From: CAIWHR01 sp963773195
Lineage (GTDB): Bacteria; Pseudomonadota; Gammaproteobacteria; Burkholderiales; Casimicrobiaceae
Direction of reading: 5' to 3'
NCBI GenBank assembly: GCA_963773195.1
Contig: CAVZAE010000009.1
Span: 62,001 to 126,000, forward strand
DNA: 64,000 nt
The notes under the pieces are model-generated. The model was not told the origin of the DNA. It ran no database searches and saw only the letters and a program-made list of their open reading frames with translations. A program made the translations under genes and the position numbers. Shown here piece by piece: positions 46,047-55,186 of the stretch (within the stretch, counting starts at the first letter, position 1; the number at the start of each line of letters is the position of its first letter).

Positions 46047-47987
46047 ATGAAGAACAACACCCGTTTTGCCGCCGGGCGCCCGCTGGACATCGTCTGCCTG
46101 GGACGATTTGCCGTCGACTTCTACGCGCAGCAGATCGGCGCGAGGCTTGAAGACGTTGCCAGTTTTTCGAAGTACCTCGGGGGCTCGTCCGCCAACACGG
46201 CGTTCGGCTGCGCGCGCCTGGGTCTCAAGGCGGCCATGGCGTCGCGTGTCGGCGACGATGCGTTGGGGCGTTTTCTCGTCGAGACGCTCGCAAAGGAGGG
46301 TTGCGACGTCTCGCACGTGAGCGTCGATCCGACGCGACTCACCGGCGCCGTCGTACTCGGGATCAAGGATCGGGACACCTTTCCGTTGATCTTCCTGCGC
46401 GAGAACTGTGCCGACATGGCGGTCACCGACGAGGACGTCGCGGCGGACTTCCTTGCGCGCTCGAAGGGGCTGCTCATCACGGGCACGCACTTTTCGACAC
46501 CGCATGTCCACCACGTGAGCAGCCTCGCACTGGAGCGGGCACGCGCGCATGACGTGCGCACGGTTCTGGATATCGACTATCGCCCCGTGCTGTGGGGACT
46601 GACCGCGCGTGGCGACGGTGCTACACGGTTCATCGCGAGCCAGACGGTGACTGCCCACCTGCAAGCGCTCTTACCATCATTCGACCTCGTGATCGGTACC
46701 GAGGAGGAGTTCGCAATCGCCGGCGGGAGCACGGACATCATTTCGGCATTGCGCGCGATCCGGCGCGTGACGGGGGCGACGCTCATCGTCAAGCGCGGCC
46801 CGTTGGGTTGCGCCGTCATCGACGGCAAGATTCCGCCGACGCTCGACGAGGCGTTCAACGGGCGAGGCGTCAAGGTCGAGGTGCTCAACGTGCTGGGCGC
46901 CGGCGATGCCTTCAACTCGGGGTTCCTCTCAGGGTGGCTGCGTGGCGAGGACTACGACGCGTGCTGCCGTTACGCCAACGCATGCGGCGCGCTCGTGGTT
47001 TCTCGGCACGGGTGCGCCCCCGCGATGCCGACGCGGATCGAGCTCGATTACTACCTCGCCAACGCCGACACGATTCCGCAGCCGGACCAGGATGTCGAGT
47101 TGACACGCCTCCACCGGGTTACCGCGCCGCGAGTACCACGGCCCGAGCTCTTCGTCTTTGCGTTCGACCATCGCGATCCGCTCTTCGAGCTCGCTCGGGC
47201 GGCCGGCGCCGAAGAGCGCCGCATTCCGGCATTGAAGCAGCTTCTGGTCCGTGCCGTGGCGGAGACAGAAGCGGCGCGCGGGCTCGCGGGTCGGGTCGGT
47301 CTCCTCTGCGACGATCGCTATGGGCAGGCTGCCCTCAATGCCGCGACTGGGCGCGGCTTCTGGATTGGCCGCCCGGTCGAGCTCCCGGGCTCGAATCCTG
47401 TCGTGTTCGAACACGGCCGCTCGATCGGCACGACCCTCACCGCATGGCCGATCGAGCATGTCGTGAAGTGCCTGCTGCCGCTGCATCCTGACGACGATAT
47501 CGCAAACCGCCTCGAGAACGAGGCGCAGGCGCGGGCGCTCTATGATGCGGTGCAGACGAGCGGTCACGAGCTGCTGCTCGAGATCGTACCGCCGAAGCAT
47601 CTTCCGGCCGGGCCGGACACGCTGCTGCGGGCCGTGAAGCGACTCTACAACCTCGGCATTCGCCCGGAATGGTGGAAGCTGCCACCGCTCCCGCGCGAGG
47701 TGTGGCCCGCGCTCGATGCGCTGATCGCCGAGCGCGACCCGTATTGTCGCGGTGTGGTATTGCTCGGCCTCAATGCTCCGATCGACGAGCTCGCGCGCGG
47801 CTTCAGGGACGCCGCCGGCAGCCGCACGTGCCGCGGGTTCGCCGTCGGACGCACGATCTTCGGCGAGCCGGCCAAGGCGTGGCTTGCGAATGCGATCGAC
47901 GACACCGGTCTCGTGGCGGGCGTGCGTCGACACTTCGAGTCGTTGATCGACGCCTGGCAGGCGGCAAGGAAGGGAGTCGTTCGATGA
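46047..47987 (+). CDS. iolC: 5-dehydro-2-deoxygluconokinase fused to a DUF2090 aldolase-like domain
   Basis: 646 residues from ATG 46047. Residues ~15-335 are a PfkB kinase: 'YLGGSSANTAFG', substrate and ATP motif 'VLGAGDAFNSGF' with catalytic Asp. Residues ~365-640 are a DUF2090 domain ('LFVFAFDHRDPLFELA', 'GRTIFGEPAKAWL'), which has a class I aldolase-like barrel and may perform the IolJ cleavage step. This two-domain form is common in proteobacteria. It phosphorylates 5-dehydro-2-deoxy-D-gluconate. Overlaps iolD by 4 bases. Confidence 0.9.
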   Translation: MKNNTRFAAGRPLDIVCLGRFAVDFYAQQIGARLEDVASFSKYLGGSSANTAFGCARLGLKAAMASRVGDDALGRFLVETLAKEGCDVSHVSVDPTRLTGAVVLGIKDRDTFPLIFLRENCADMAVTDEDVAADFLARSKGLLITGTHFSTPHVHHVSSLALERARAHDVRTVLDIDYRPVLWGLTARGDGATRFIASQTVTAHLQALLPSFDLVIGTEEEFAIAGGSTDIISALRAIRRVTGATLIVKRGPLGCAVIDGKIPPTLDEAFNGRGVKVEVLNVLGAGDAFNSGFLSGWLRGEDYDACCRYANACGALVVSRHGCAPAMPTRIELDYYLANADTIPQPDQDVELTRLHRVTAPRVPRPELFVFAFDHRDPLFELARAAGAEERRIPALKQLLVRAVAETEAARGLAGRVGLLCDDRYGQAALNAATGRGFWIGRPVELPGSNPVVFEHGRSIGTTLTAWPIEHVVKCLLPLHPDDDIANRLENEAQARALYDAVQTSGHELLLEIVPPKHLPAGPDTLLRAVKRLYNLGIRPEWWKLPPLPREVWPALDALIAERDPYCRGVVLLGLNAPIDELARGFRDAAGSRTCRGFAVGRTIFGEPAKAWLANAIDDTGLVAGVRRHFESLIDAWQAARKGVVR

Positions 47988-49846
47988 CCATGGTCCGCCT
48001 CACGATGGCGCAGGCGCTGATCCGCTATCTCGCCGCGCAGCGCACGACCGAGCTCGGCGGGCGCGAGGTGCCGCTCTTCGCAGGCGTGTGGGCGATCTTC
48101 GGCCACGGCAACGTCGCAGGCGTGGGAGAGGCCCTCTACGCGGCGCGGAGGGAACTGCCAACCTATCGCGCACACAACGAGCAGGCGATGGCGCATGCTG
48201 CGATCGCCTACGCGAAGGCGAACTTCCGGCGCCGGATGATGGCCTGCACAACGTCGATCGGGCCGGGGGCGACGAATCTCGTGACCGCGGCTGCGACCGC
48301 GCACGTCAATCGGCTGCCGGTGCTGTTCCTGCCGGGCGATATTTTCGTCTCGCGCGCGCCCGATCCGGTGCTCCAGCAGATCGAGGATTTCGATGACGGC
48401 CGCATCTCGGCCAACGACTGCTTCCGGCCGGTATCGCGCTACTTCGACCGGATCGTCCATCCGGCGCAGCTCTTATCGTCGCTCCCGCGCGCGATCGCCG
48501 TGCTGACCGATCCCGCGCTCTGCGGGCCGGTGACGCTCGCGCTGCCCCAGGATATCCAGGCGACGGCCTACGACTATCCCGTTGAGTTCTTTGCGCCGCG
48601 AATGGCAAGAAGCGCGGCAGCAGCTGCGCAGGACGCGGAGGTCGACGCCGCGGCGGTGGCGCTGCGTGCAGCGAAGCGACCGGTCGTGATCTGCGGCGGC
48701 GGCGTGCTCTACAGCGACGGCGGCGTGAAGGCACTCGCGCGGTTCGTCGAGAATCACGGCACGCCGGTCACCGAGACTCAGGCAGGGAAGGGCGCGCTCC
48801 CGTGGGACCACCCGTTGCAGGCGGGCGCGATCGGCGTCACCGGGGGCACCGCGGCGAATGCGCTCGCGCATGACGCGGATCTCGTGCTCGCCGTCGGCAC
48901 GCGCCTCCAGGATTTCACGACCGGCTCGCACTCGCTGTTCGCCCAGGCGCGCCTCGTCGCGATCAACGTCAGCGCGTTCGACGCCGCGAAGTGGCGCGCG
49001 CTTCCCATGACCGGCGATGCGGCGGCGACTCTCGATGCCTTGAGTGCGCGACTGCCCGGCTGGGCGGCGAGCGCCGAATGGACGGCTCGGGCGGAGCGTG
49101 AAGCGCGCGCGTGGCGCGACATCGTCTCCGGGATCGTCGGGGTGCGCGATATCGTGCCGCCCGCGCTGCCTTACGACGGCGAGGTGATCGGCGCAGTGCA
49201 GCGATACGCGCGATCGCCGGAGGACGACATCGTCGTCTGCGCCGCGGGATCGCTGCCGGGCGAGCTGCATAAACTCTGGCGCGCGGCGCGGCCCGGCGCC
49301 TATCACGTCGAGTACGGTTATTCATGCATGGGCTACGAGATCGCCGGCGGGATCGGCGTCAAGATGGCGCGTCCGGACCGCGAAGTCGTCGTGCTCGTCG
49401 GCGACGGCAGCTATCTCATGCTCAATTCGGAGATCGCGACGTCGGTGCTGCTCGGCACGAAACTCCTGGTGGTCGTGCTCGATAACCGCGGCTACGGTTG
49501 CATCCACCGGCTGCAGCAGGCGTGCGGCGGCGAGAGCTTCAACAATCTGTTTGCCGACTGCGTCCAGGCGCCGACGGGCCCGCCGGCCATCGATTTCGCG
49601 GCGCATGCGAAATCGCTCGGAGCGCACGCCGAGCACGTCGGCTCCATCCGCGAGCTCGAAGCGGCGCTCGCACGCGGACGCGCTGCGGACCGCACGTACG
49701 TCGTCGTCATCGATACTGACCCGCTGCGCGCGACCGAGGCCGGCGGCTGGTGGTGGGAGGTGGGAGTTCCCGAGGTGTCGGCCTCGCCGAAGGTCCGCGC
49801 CGCGCGCGCCGCCTATGACGAGGCCAGGAAGGCCCAGAGGCCCTGA
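47984..49846 (+). CDS. iolD: 3D-(3,5/4)-trihydroxycyclohexane-1,2-dione hydrolase
   Basis: 620 residues from ATG 47984. A ThDP-dependent enzyme: early 'AHNEQAMAHAAIAYAKA' with cofactor Glu, central domain 'VVICGGGVLYSDGG', and C-terminal 'VGDGSYLMLNSEIATS...LDNRGYGCIHRLQ'. Hydrolyses the diketone made by IolE to 5-deoxy-glucuronate. Within the usual 620-645 range. Stop and iolE start share TGATG, so translation is coupled. Confidence 0.93.
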   Translation: MTMVRLTMAQALIRYLAAQRTTELGGREVPLFAGVWAIFGHGNVAGVGEALYAARRELPTYRAHNEQAMAHAAIAYAKANFRRRMMACTTSIGPGATNLVTAAATAHVNRLPVLFLPGDIFVSRAPDPVLQQIEDFDDGRISANDCFRPVSRYFDRIVHPAQLLSSLPRAIAVLTDPALCGPVTLALPQDIQATAYDYPVEFFAPRMARSAAAAAQDAEVDAAAVALRAAKRPVVICGGGVLYSDGGVKALARFVENHGTPVTETQAGKGALPWDHPLQAGAIGVTGGTAANALAHDADLVLAVGTRLQDFTTGSHSLFAQARLVAINVSAFDAAKWRALPMTGDAAATLDALSARLPGWAASAEWTARAEREARAWRDIVSGIVGVRDIVPPALPYDGEVIGAVQRYARSPEDDIVVCAAGSLPGELHKLWRAARPGAYHVEYGYSCMGYEIAGGIGVKMARPDREVVVLVGDGSYLMLNSEIATSVLLGTKLLVVVLDNRGYGCIHRLQQACGGESFNNLFADCVQAPTGPPAIDFAAHAKSLGAHAEHVGSIRELEAALARGRAADRTYVVVIDTDPLRATEAGGWWWEVGVPEVSASPKVRAARAAYDEARKAQRP

Positions 49847-50787
49847 TGGCGTTTTCCGCGCGCATCGGCATCAATCCGATTTCCTGGACCAATGACGACC
49901 TGCCGTCGCTGGGCGGCGAGACGCCGCTCGAGACGGCGCTCACGGAAGGCAAAGCGATCGGCTACGAAGGCTTCGAACTCGGCAACAAGTTTCCGCGCGA
50001 GTCGCAAGCGTTGGCCGCCGTGCTCGCGCGGTACGGCCTCGCGTGCGTGTCCGGCTGGTATTCGGGGCACCTCGCGCGTAGTAGCGTGGAAGACGAGATT
50101 GCCCGCGTCGAATCGCACCTCGCGCTCCTTACCGCCAATGGTTCCCAGGTGATGGTCTACGGCGAGGTCGCCGATTCGATCCAGGGCCGACCGGAGGCGC
50201 TTTCGCGTCGCCCACGCTTTCGCAGCGATGCCGAGTGGACGGCGTACGGCGAGCGTGTCACCGCGTTCGCCCGCCATACGGCATCGGTCGGCGTCCGACT
50301 CGCCTATCATCATCACATGGGCGCTTACGTCGAGACCGCTGACGATGTGGACCGGCTGATGGCATTGACGGGGCCCGAGGTGGGGTTGCTGCACGATACG
50401 GGCCACGTCACGTTCGCCGGAGGCGATGCGCCGACCGAGCTCGCGAAGCACGTTGCACGCGTCGTCCACGTCCATTGCAAGGATGTGCGACCCGAGGTGG
50501 CGCGGATGGCGCGCAACCGCGGCTGGAGCTTCCTGCAAGCCGTGATGAACGGCGCGTTCAGCACGCCCGGCGAAGGCTGCGTCGACTTCGCTCGCGTCAT
50601 TTCGATCCTCCGCGAAGGCGGCTATCGCGGCTGGCTCGTCGTCGAGGGCGAGCAGGATCCCGCGGTCGCCCCGGCGTATCGTTATGCCGACATGGCCTAC
50701 CGGCTGTTGCGCGCACTCGTCGATGGCAAGGATGACGCCGTCGCACGTGCCGCAGCGGCCGCCGGAAGGCGAGGAGTGACCGCATGA
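49846..50787 (+). CDS. iolE: Inosose dehydratase
   Basis: 313 residues, a TIM-barrel sugar-isomerase-type protein: 'IGINPISWTNDDLPSLGG' at the start, 'LAYHHHMGAYVET' and 'LLHDTGHVTFAGG' supplying metal-site His/Asp, 'VHVHCKDVRPEV' and a late Glu in 'WLVVEGEQDP'. Dehydrates scyllo-inosose to the diketone substrate of IolD with a divalent metal. Overlaps iolB by 4 bases (ATGA). Confidence 0.93.
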   Translation: MAFSARIGINPISWTNDDLPSLGGETPLETALTEGKAIGYEGFELGNKFPRESQALAAVLARYGLACVSGWYSGHLARSSVEDEIARVESHLALLTANGSQVMVYGEVADSIQGRPEALSRRPRFRSDAEWTAYGERVTAFARHTASVGVRLAYHHHMGAYVETADDVDRLMALTGPEVGLLHDTGHVTFAGGDAPTELAKHVARVVHVHCKDVRPEVARMARNRGWSFLQAVMNGAFSTPGEGCVDFARVISILREGGYRGWLVVEGEQDPAVAPAYRYADMAYRLLRALVDGKDDAVARAAAAAGRRGVTA

Positions 50788-51590
50788 TTTCGCCGCTCAT
50801 CGTCAAGGCTGCGCGCGAAGGAACGACAATCGCGCGCGTGACGCCGGAATCCGCCGGCTGGAAGCACGTAGGGTTCGAGGCCGTTCGCCTCGCGCCGGAT
50901 GGGACGTGCACGGGCACGACGGGCACCCGCGAGCTCTGCATCGTTGTCGTCGCCGGTACCGTCGACATCGACAGCAGCGGGCTTGCCTGGCACGGCCTCG
51001 GCAAGCGCACGAGCCCGTTCGAGGATGTCGCGCCGCACGCGGTCTACCTGCCCCCAGGGCGCGACTACCGGGTGGTAGCGAAGACGGCTGCGGAAATCGC
51101 GCTTTGCTTTGCGCCCGCAACGCGTGGCGCCGCGCCCCGGGTCATCGAACCCGAAACGATGCGGCGCATGGTGCGAGGGCAGGGCTCCAATACGCGCTAC
51201 GTGCGCGACATCTTGCCGCAGGACCAGCCGGCCGAGGCGTTGCTCGTGGTCGAAGTGATCACGCCGCCCGGCCACTCGTCGAGCTATCCGCCGCACAAGC
51301 ACGACACGGATGCGGTGCCGGCCGAGAGCTCGCTCGAGGAGACGTACTACCACCGGCTCGATCCACCGCAGGGATTTGCGTTCCAGCGCGTGTACACCGA
51401 CGATCGCGCGCTGGACGAGGCGCTGACGGTCGAGGACCGCGACGTCGTCCTCGTCCCCCGCGGTTACCATCCGGTCGTCGTCCCGCACGGTTATACGTCA
51501 TACTACCTGAACGTGATGGCGGGCCCGCGACGCGTGTGGCATTTCAAGAACGACCCGGCGCACGAATGGATGCTGATGCGCAGCGGGTGA
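50784..51590 (+). CDS. iolB: 5-deoxy-glucuronate isomerase
   Basis: 268 residues of the KduI/IolB bicupin family. Metal ligands are visible in 'YPPHKHDTDAVPAESSLEETYYHRLDPPQGFAFQRVY' (His, His, Glu; segment abbreviated) and the later 'GYHPVVVPHGYTSYYLNVMAG'. Converts 5-deoxy-glucuronate to 2-deoxy-5-keto-gluconate, the IolC substrate. Last of the canonical iol genes here; iolA and an inositol transporter are not in the window. Confidence 0.93.
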   Translation: MISPLIVKAAREGTTIARVTPESAGWKHVGFEAVRLAPDGTCTGTTGTRELCIVVVAGTVDIDSSGLAWHGLGKRTSPFEDVAPHAVYLPPGRDYRVVAKTAAEIALCFAPATRGAAPRVIEPETMRRMVRGQGSNTRYVRDILPQDQPAEALLVVEVITPPGHSSSYPPHKHDTDAVPAESSLEETYYHRLDPPQGFAFQRVYTDDRALDEALTVEDRDVVLVPRGYHPVVVPHGYTSYYLNVMAGPRRVWHFKNDPAHEWMLMRSG

Positions 51591-51609
51591 AAGCCGCACG
51601 GCGCTAGAG

Positions 51610-52056
51610 ATGGTCGAAACGCGCCATATCGGCAGGGTGATCGAGCCGCACACGGTGGCCGTGGAAGCGGGGCGCCTGCGGCTGTTCGCGAAGGCGACGG
51701 GAGAGACGCGCGCCGAGTACCTGGACGAAGAGGCGGCACGGGTGGCGGGCCATCCAGGGCTGCCGGCGCCGCCGACGTTCGTGCTTTGCCTCGATCTCGA
51801 GCAGCCCGATCCGTTCAAGTGGATGACCGACATCGGGATCGACGTGAAGCGCGTTCTGCACGGCAGCGAGCGGTTCCGCTATTTCGGTCCGATCTACGCC
51901 GGTGATCGGCTGACCTTCCGCTCGCGCGTTGCCGACATTCTGATGAAGAAGAGCAGCGCGAAGGCGTTCGTCGTCAAAGAGACCGAAGTCGTCAACCAGC
52001 ATGGAGCGAAGGTTGCCGAATCGCGCGCGACACTCGTCGTGCGCGGGGATTGCTGA
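51610..52056 (+). CDS. MaoC-like hydratase subunit, HadA/FAS1-type N-terminal half
   Basis: 148 residues, hot-dog fold. Contains 'HPGLPAPPTFVLCLDLEQPD' and 'LHGSERFRYFGPIYAGDRLTFRSRV', typical of the non-catalytic partner in two-gene (R)-hydratases (HadA, ChsH1-like). It lacks the D-x4-H motif, which the next gene supplies, so the two probably form a heterodimer. Nineteen bases after iolB; stop overlaps the next start. Confidence 0.82.
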   Translation: MVETRHIGRVIEPHTVAVEAGRLRLFAKATGETRAEYLDEEAARVAGHPGLPAPPTFVLCLDLEQPDPFKWMTDIGIDVKRVLHGSERFRYFGPIYAGDRLTFRSRVADILMKKSSAKAFVVKETEVVNQHGAKVAESRATLVVRGDC

Positions 52057-52472
52057 TGCTCCCCCTGTTCGACTCGGTCAACGTGGGCGATGTGCTGTCG
52101 CCGCTCGCGCTACCCCCGCTCACGCGCGCGACGCTCGCGCTGTTTGCCGGCGCATCGGGCGATCACAATCCCATTCACATCGACAGCGACGCCGCGCGCG
52201 AGGTGGGTCTGGCGGACGTCATCGGCCATGGGATGCTGACGATGTCATGGCTCGGCCGGCTCCTGACCTCGTGGGCACCGCAGCGCGATCTGCGGGAGTT
52301 CGGCGTGCGCTTCACGGCGATCACGCGCGTCGGCGAACGGATCACCTGCACCGGCCGCGTGACCAAGAAGCTCGAGCGCGACGGTGAGAAGCTCGTGCAG
52401 ATCGAAGTGAAGGCGGCCAACGATGCTGGTGAAGTCAAGGTCGCCGGCGACGCCTTTATCGCGCTCCATTAG
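52056..52472 (+). CDS. MaoC-like dehydratase/hydratase, catalytic subunit
   Basis: 138 residues from ATG 52056 (TGATG overlap with the previous stop). The hydratase-2 motif 'FAGASGDHNPIHID' provides Asp36 and His41, followed by 'GHGMLTMSWLGRLL'. Hydrates or dehydrates an enoyl-/3-hydroxyacyl-CoA. Together with the previous gene and the downstream FadH-like reductase it suggests CoA-ester metabolism appended to the inositol locus. Confidence 0.85.
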   Translation: MLPLFDSVNVGDVLSPLALPPLTRATLALFAGASGDHNPIHIDSDAAREVGLADVIGHGMLTMSWLGRLLTSWAPQRDLREFGVRFTAITRVGERITCTGRVTKKLERDGEKLVQIEVKAANDAGEVKVAGDAFIALH

Positions 52473-52515
52473 CGATCGCGCGAGACCTCTCGTCCGACAA
52501 GCCACGCGCGATTGC

Positions 52516-54525
52516 ATGGCTTCGCCCTATCCGCACCTGCTCGCACCGCTCGACCTGGGGTTCACGACCCTGCCGAACCGCGTGCTGATGGGATCGATGC
52601 ACACGGGGCTCGAAGAGGCACCCGACGGTTACGAACGGATGGCCGCGTTCTATGCCGAGCGCGCGCGTGGCGGCGCCGGCTTGATCGTCACGGGCGGCAT
52701 CGCGCCGAATCTGGTCGGCCGGCTCGAGCCCCGGGCGGCGCAGCTTTCGTTCCCTTGGCAGGTCGCGAAGCATCGACTGATCACCACTGCCGTCCATGCC
52801 GCGGGCGGCAGGATCGCGCTCCAGATCCTGCACGCCGGCCGCTACGCGTACCACCCGCTGGCGGTCGCGCCATCGGCGGTCCGCTCGCCGATCACGCCGT
52901 TCCGGCCGCGTGCGCTGACACGCTGGGGTGTCGAAAGGACGATCGCCGCGTACGTCCGCTGCGCGCGCCTCGTGCAGCGCGCGGGCTACGACGGCGTCGA
53001 GATCATGGGCTCCGAAGGCTATCTGATCAACCAGTTCGTCGCTCCACGCACCAACCACCGCGACGACGCGTGGGGCGGCTCGTTCGAGAACCGCATCCGC
53101 TTCCCGGTCGAAATCGTCCGCCGGACGCGCGTAGCGGTGGGCCGCGAGTTCATCATCATTTACAGGCTGTCGATGCTCGACCTCGTCGACGGCGGCAGCG
53201 CATGGGATGAAGTCGTGGCGCTCGGCAAGGCGGTGGAGGCCGCCGGGGCGACGCTCATCAACACCGGGATCGGCTGGCACGAGGCGCGCGTGCCGACGAT
53301 CGCGACGATGGTGCCGCGTGCGGCGTATGCATGGGTGACGCGGCGCCTGATGGGCCAGGTGCGGATTCCGCTGATCGCGACCAACCGGATCAACGACCCG
53401 GCCGTCGCCGAAGCGGTGATCGCGCGCGGCGACGGCGACATGGTCTCGATGGCGCGACCGTTCCTCGCCGACGCGGATTTCGTCGTCAAGGCCGCCGCCG
53501 GGCGCGCCGACGAGATCAATACGTGCATCGCCTGCAACCAGGCATGTCTCGACCAGATCTTCGAACGCAAGATCGCGTCGTGCCTCGTCAATCCGCGTGC
53601 CTGCCGCGAGACCGAGCTGGTCGTCGTCCGCGCCCGAGTGCGCAAGCGCGTCGCCGTCGTGGGCGCGGGGCCGGCCGGACTCGCATGCGCGACGACGGCC
53701 GCCGAGGCCGGCCACGGCGTCACGCTGTTCGAGGCCGCGAACGAGGTCGGCGGCCAGTTCAATCTCGCGAAGCGGATCCCCGGCAAGGAGGAGTTCGCCG
53801 AGACGCTGCGTTACTACCGGCGCCAGCTCGAGCGCACCGGGGTTGCCGTCCGGCTGGGTACGCGGGCGCAGGCCGCGGACCTGTCCGGATTCGACCACGT
53901 CGTGCTGGCGACGGGGGTCGTGCCGCGGCGCCCCGACATTCCCGGCATCGATCATCTCAAGGTCGCGGGCTATGTCGACATCGTCCTGGGGCGCCGCGTG
54001 GCGGGGGCGCGGGTCGCGATCATCGGCGCCGGCGGCATCGGCTTCGATGTCGGCGAGTTCCTCACGCACAGTGGCGCCGAGAACGATGCGTTCTTTCCCC
54101 GCGAGTGGGGGATCGATGTCGCGTACGCGAATCGCGGCGGTGTCATGCCGCCGGAGGAGCCGCGCTCGCCGCGGGAAGTCTGGCTCCTGCAGCGCAAGCC
54201 GGGGAAGGTGGGCGAGAATCTCGCAAAGACGACCGGCTGGATCCGGCGGACGCTGCTCAAGCGGCGCGGCGTGACGATGATTCCCGGCGTCGTCTACGAG
54301 CGCATCGACGACGAGGGGCTCCACATTCGCGTCGGCGGCGAGCCGAAGCTGATCGCCGCGGACACGATCGTCGTCTGCGCGGGCCAGGAATCGCGGCGCG
54401 ACCTCGAATCGCCGCTGCGCGCAGCCGGGGTCGCGATGACGTTGATCGGAGGCGCCGACGTCGCCGTCGAGCTCGATGCCCGCCGCGCGATCGCGCAGGG
54501 GACCGAGGTCGCGCTGGCGCTGTAG
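52516..54525 (+). CDS. fadH: 2,4-dienoyl-CoA reductase-like flavoenzyme (FadH/OYE family)
   Basis: 669 residues from ATG 52516. N-terminal OYE-type FMN barrel ('LLAPLDLGFTTLPNRVLMGSMHTGLEE', abbreviated; 'GYLINQFVAP.TNHRDD'). A 4Fe-4S site is formed by 'CIACNQACLDQ' and 'SCLVNPRAC'. Two nucleotide folds follow: 'VAVVGAGPAGLACA' for FAD and 'VAIIGAGGIGFDVGE' for NADPH. Architecture and length match FadH. Predicted to reduce dienoyl-CoA; relatives such as trimethylamine dehydrogenase share the scaffold. Converges with the thioesterase gene three bases later. Confidence 0.87.
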   Translation: MASPYPHLLAPLDLGFTTLPNRVLMGSMHTGLEEAPDGYERMAAFYAERARGGAGLIVTGGIAPNLVGRLEPRAAQLSFPWQVAKHRLITTAVHAAGGRIALQILHAGRYAYHPLAVAPSAVRSPITPFRPRALTRWGVERTIAAYVRCARLVQRAGYDGVEIMGSEGYLINQFVAPRTNHRDDAWGGSFENRIRFPVEIVRRTRVAVGREFIIIYRLSMLDLVDGGSAWDEVVALGKAVEAAGATLINTGIGWHEARVPTIATMVPRAAYAWVTRRLMGQVRIPLIATNRINDPAVAEAVIARGDGDMVSMARPFLADADFVVKAAAGRADEINTCIACNQACLDQIFERKIASCLVNPRACRETELVVVRARVRKRVAVVGAGPAGLACATTAAEAGHGVTLFEAANEVGGQFNLAKRIPGKEEFAETLRYYRRQLERTGVAVRLGTRAQAADLSGFDHVVLATGVVPRRPDIPGIDHLKVAGYVDIVLGRRVAGARVAIIGAGGIGFDVGEFLTHSGAENDAFFPREWGIDVAYANRGGVMPPEEPRSPREVWLLQRKPGKVGENLAKTTGWIRRTLLKRRGVTMIPGVVYERIDDEGLHIRVGGEPKLIAADTIVVCAGQESRRDLESPLRAAGVAMTLIGGADVAVELDARRAIAQGTEVALAL

Positions 54526-54528
54526 CGC

Positions 54529-55023
54529 TTAGGGTCGGGCCATGCCCAGCACCCGCCCAAGCCGCGGGGGTGCGGGTAAGGCGGCGTGCGCCGCCTTCAT
54601 GGCGGTGATGCGCGCCATCGTGGCGTCGGGAAAGGGCGCGCTGCGGCGCGTCGCCATGCTGACGTGCAGCGCGACGATTTCGTTGGTTGCCGCAAGTGCG
54701 CCATCGCGGTCGCGCGTCATCCGATGGTAGTAGTGGAGACGCTTTGCGTCGCCGTCGAGGAGTCGGCTCTCGATGATCACGGTCTCGCCGACGAACACCT
54801 CGTTCAGGTAGTCGACGTTCATCGCGAGCGTGAAGATCGATCGGCCTTCTGCCAGGACCGGCCATCCAAGGCCGAGGCGTTGCAGGAACGTATCGGTCGC
54901 TCTGTCGAATGCGAGCACGTAGTATGCGACGTTCATGTGCCGGTTCTGGTCCGTCCACTCGGGGAGGACCACGAGGCGGGTTTGCGCCGGGGACAGATCC
55001 GTCTCGATGGGCAGCGATGACAT
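54529..55023 (-). CDS. Acyl-CoA thioesterase, 4HBT hot-dog family
   Basis: 164 residues from the ATG ending at 55023. 'VVLPEWTDQNRHMNVAYYVLAF' carries the Asp and the His-Met-Asn motif of 4-hydroxybenzoyl-CoA thioesterase-like proteins, then 'MNVDYLNEVFVGETVIIESRLL' (abbreviated) on the long strand. Cytosolic cleavage of a CoA thioester is expected; relatives include carnitine-linked betainyl-CoA thioesterases. A candidate -10 lies 47-52 bases upstream. Oriented against fadH. Confidence 0.82.
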   Translation of the reverse strand: MSSLPIETDLSPAQTRLVVLPEWTDQNRHMNVAYYVLAFDRATDTFLQRLGLGWPVLAEGRSIFTLAMNVDYLNEVFVGETVIIESRLLDGDAKRLHYYHRMTRDRDGALAATNEIVALHVSMATRRSAPFPDATMARITAMKAAHAALPAPPRLGRVLGMARP

Positions 55024-55069
55024 GGGGCAGCAGGAGCGCGATGCGCGCGGAGATTCGGATGACATGCAT

Positions 55070-55075
55070 ATTATA
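55070..55075 (-). promoter_or_regulatory. Candidate -10 box for the thioesterase gene
   Basis: The minus strand reads TATAAT here, a perfect -10, in the only AT-rich spot of the 163-base divergent gap (55024-55186). The -35 region 16-18 bases upstream is poor (GTGATG-like). The predicted 5' leader is about 40 bases. Confidence 0.35.
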
Positions 55076-55186
55076 GTCGGCGTCATGGTTTCATCACGGG
55101 ACGCCGGCGGTGTATGCTCGGTTGGCACGTCGCCGGCTTTCGCTGTCGTTCGGCGCGTGCTAGGTACAACACGTGAGGAACCTGCC

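Noticed and set aside
46595..46830. Possible programmed frameshift or internal gene in iolC
   Set aside because: The kinase frame is continuous and well conserved; alternative frames have no motifs.
52456..54324. Very long minus-strand open frame (622 codons) opposite the FadH-like gene
   Set aside because: Composition is Arg/Asp/His-rich with no recognisable motifs, whereas the plus strand has full FMN, Fe-S and nucleotide motifs.
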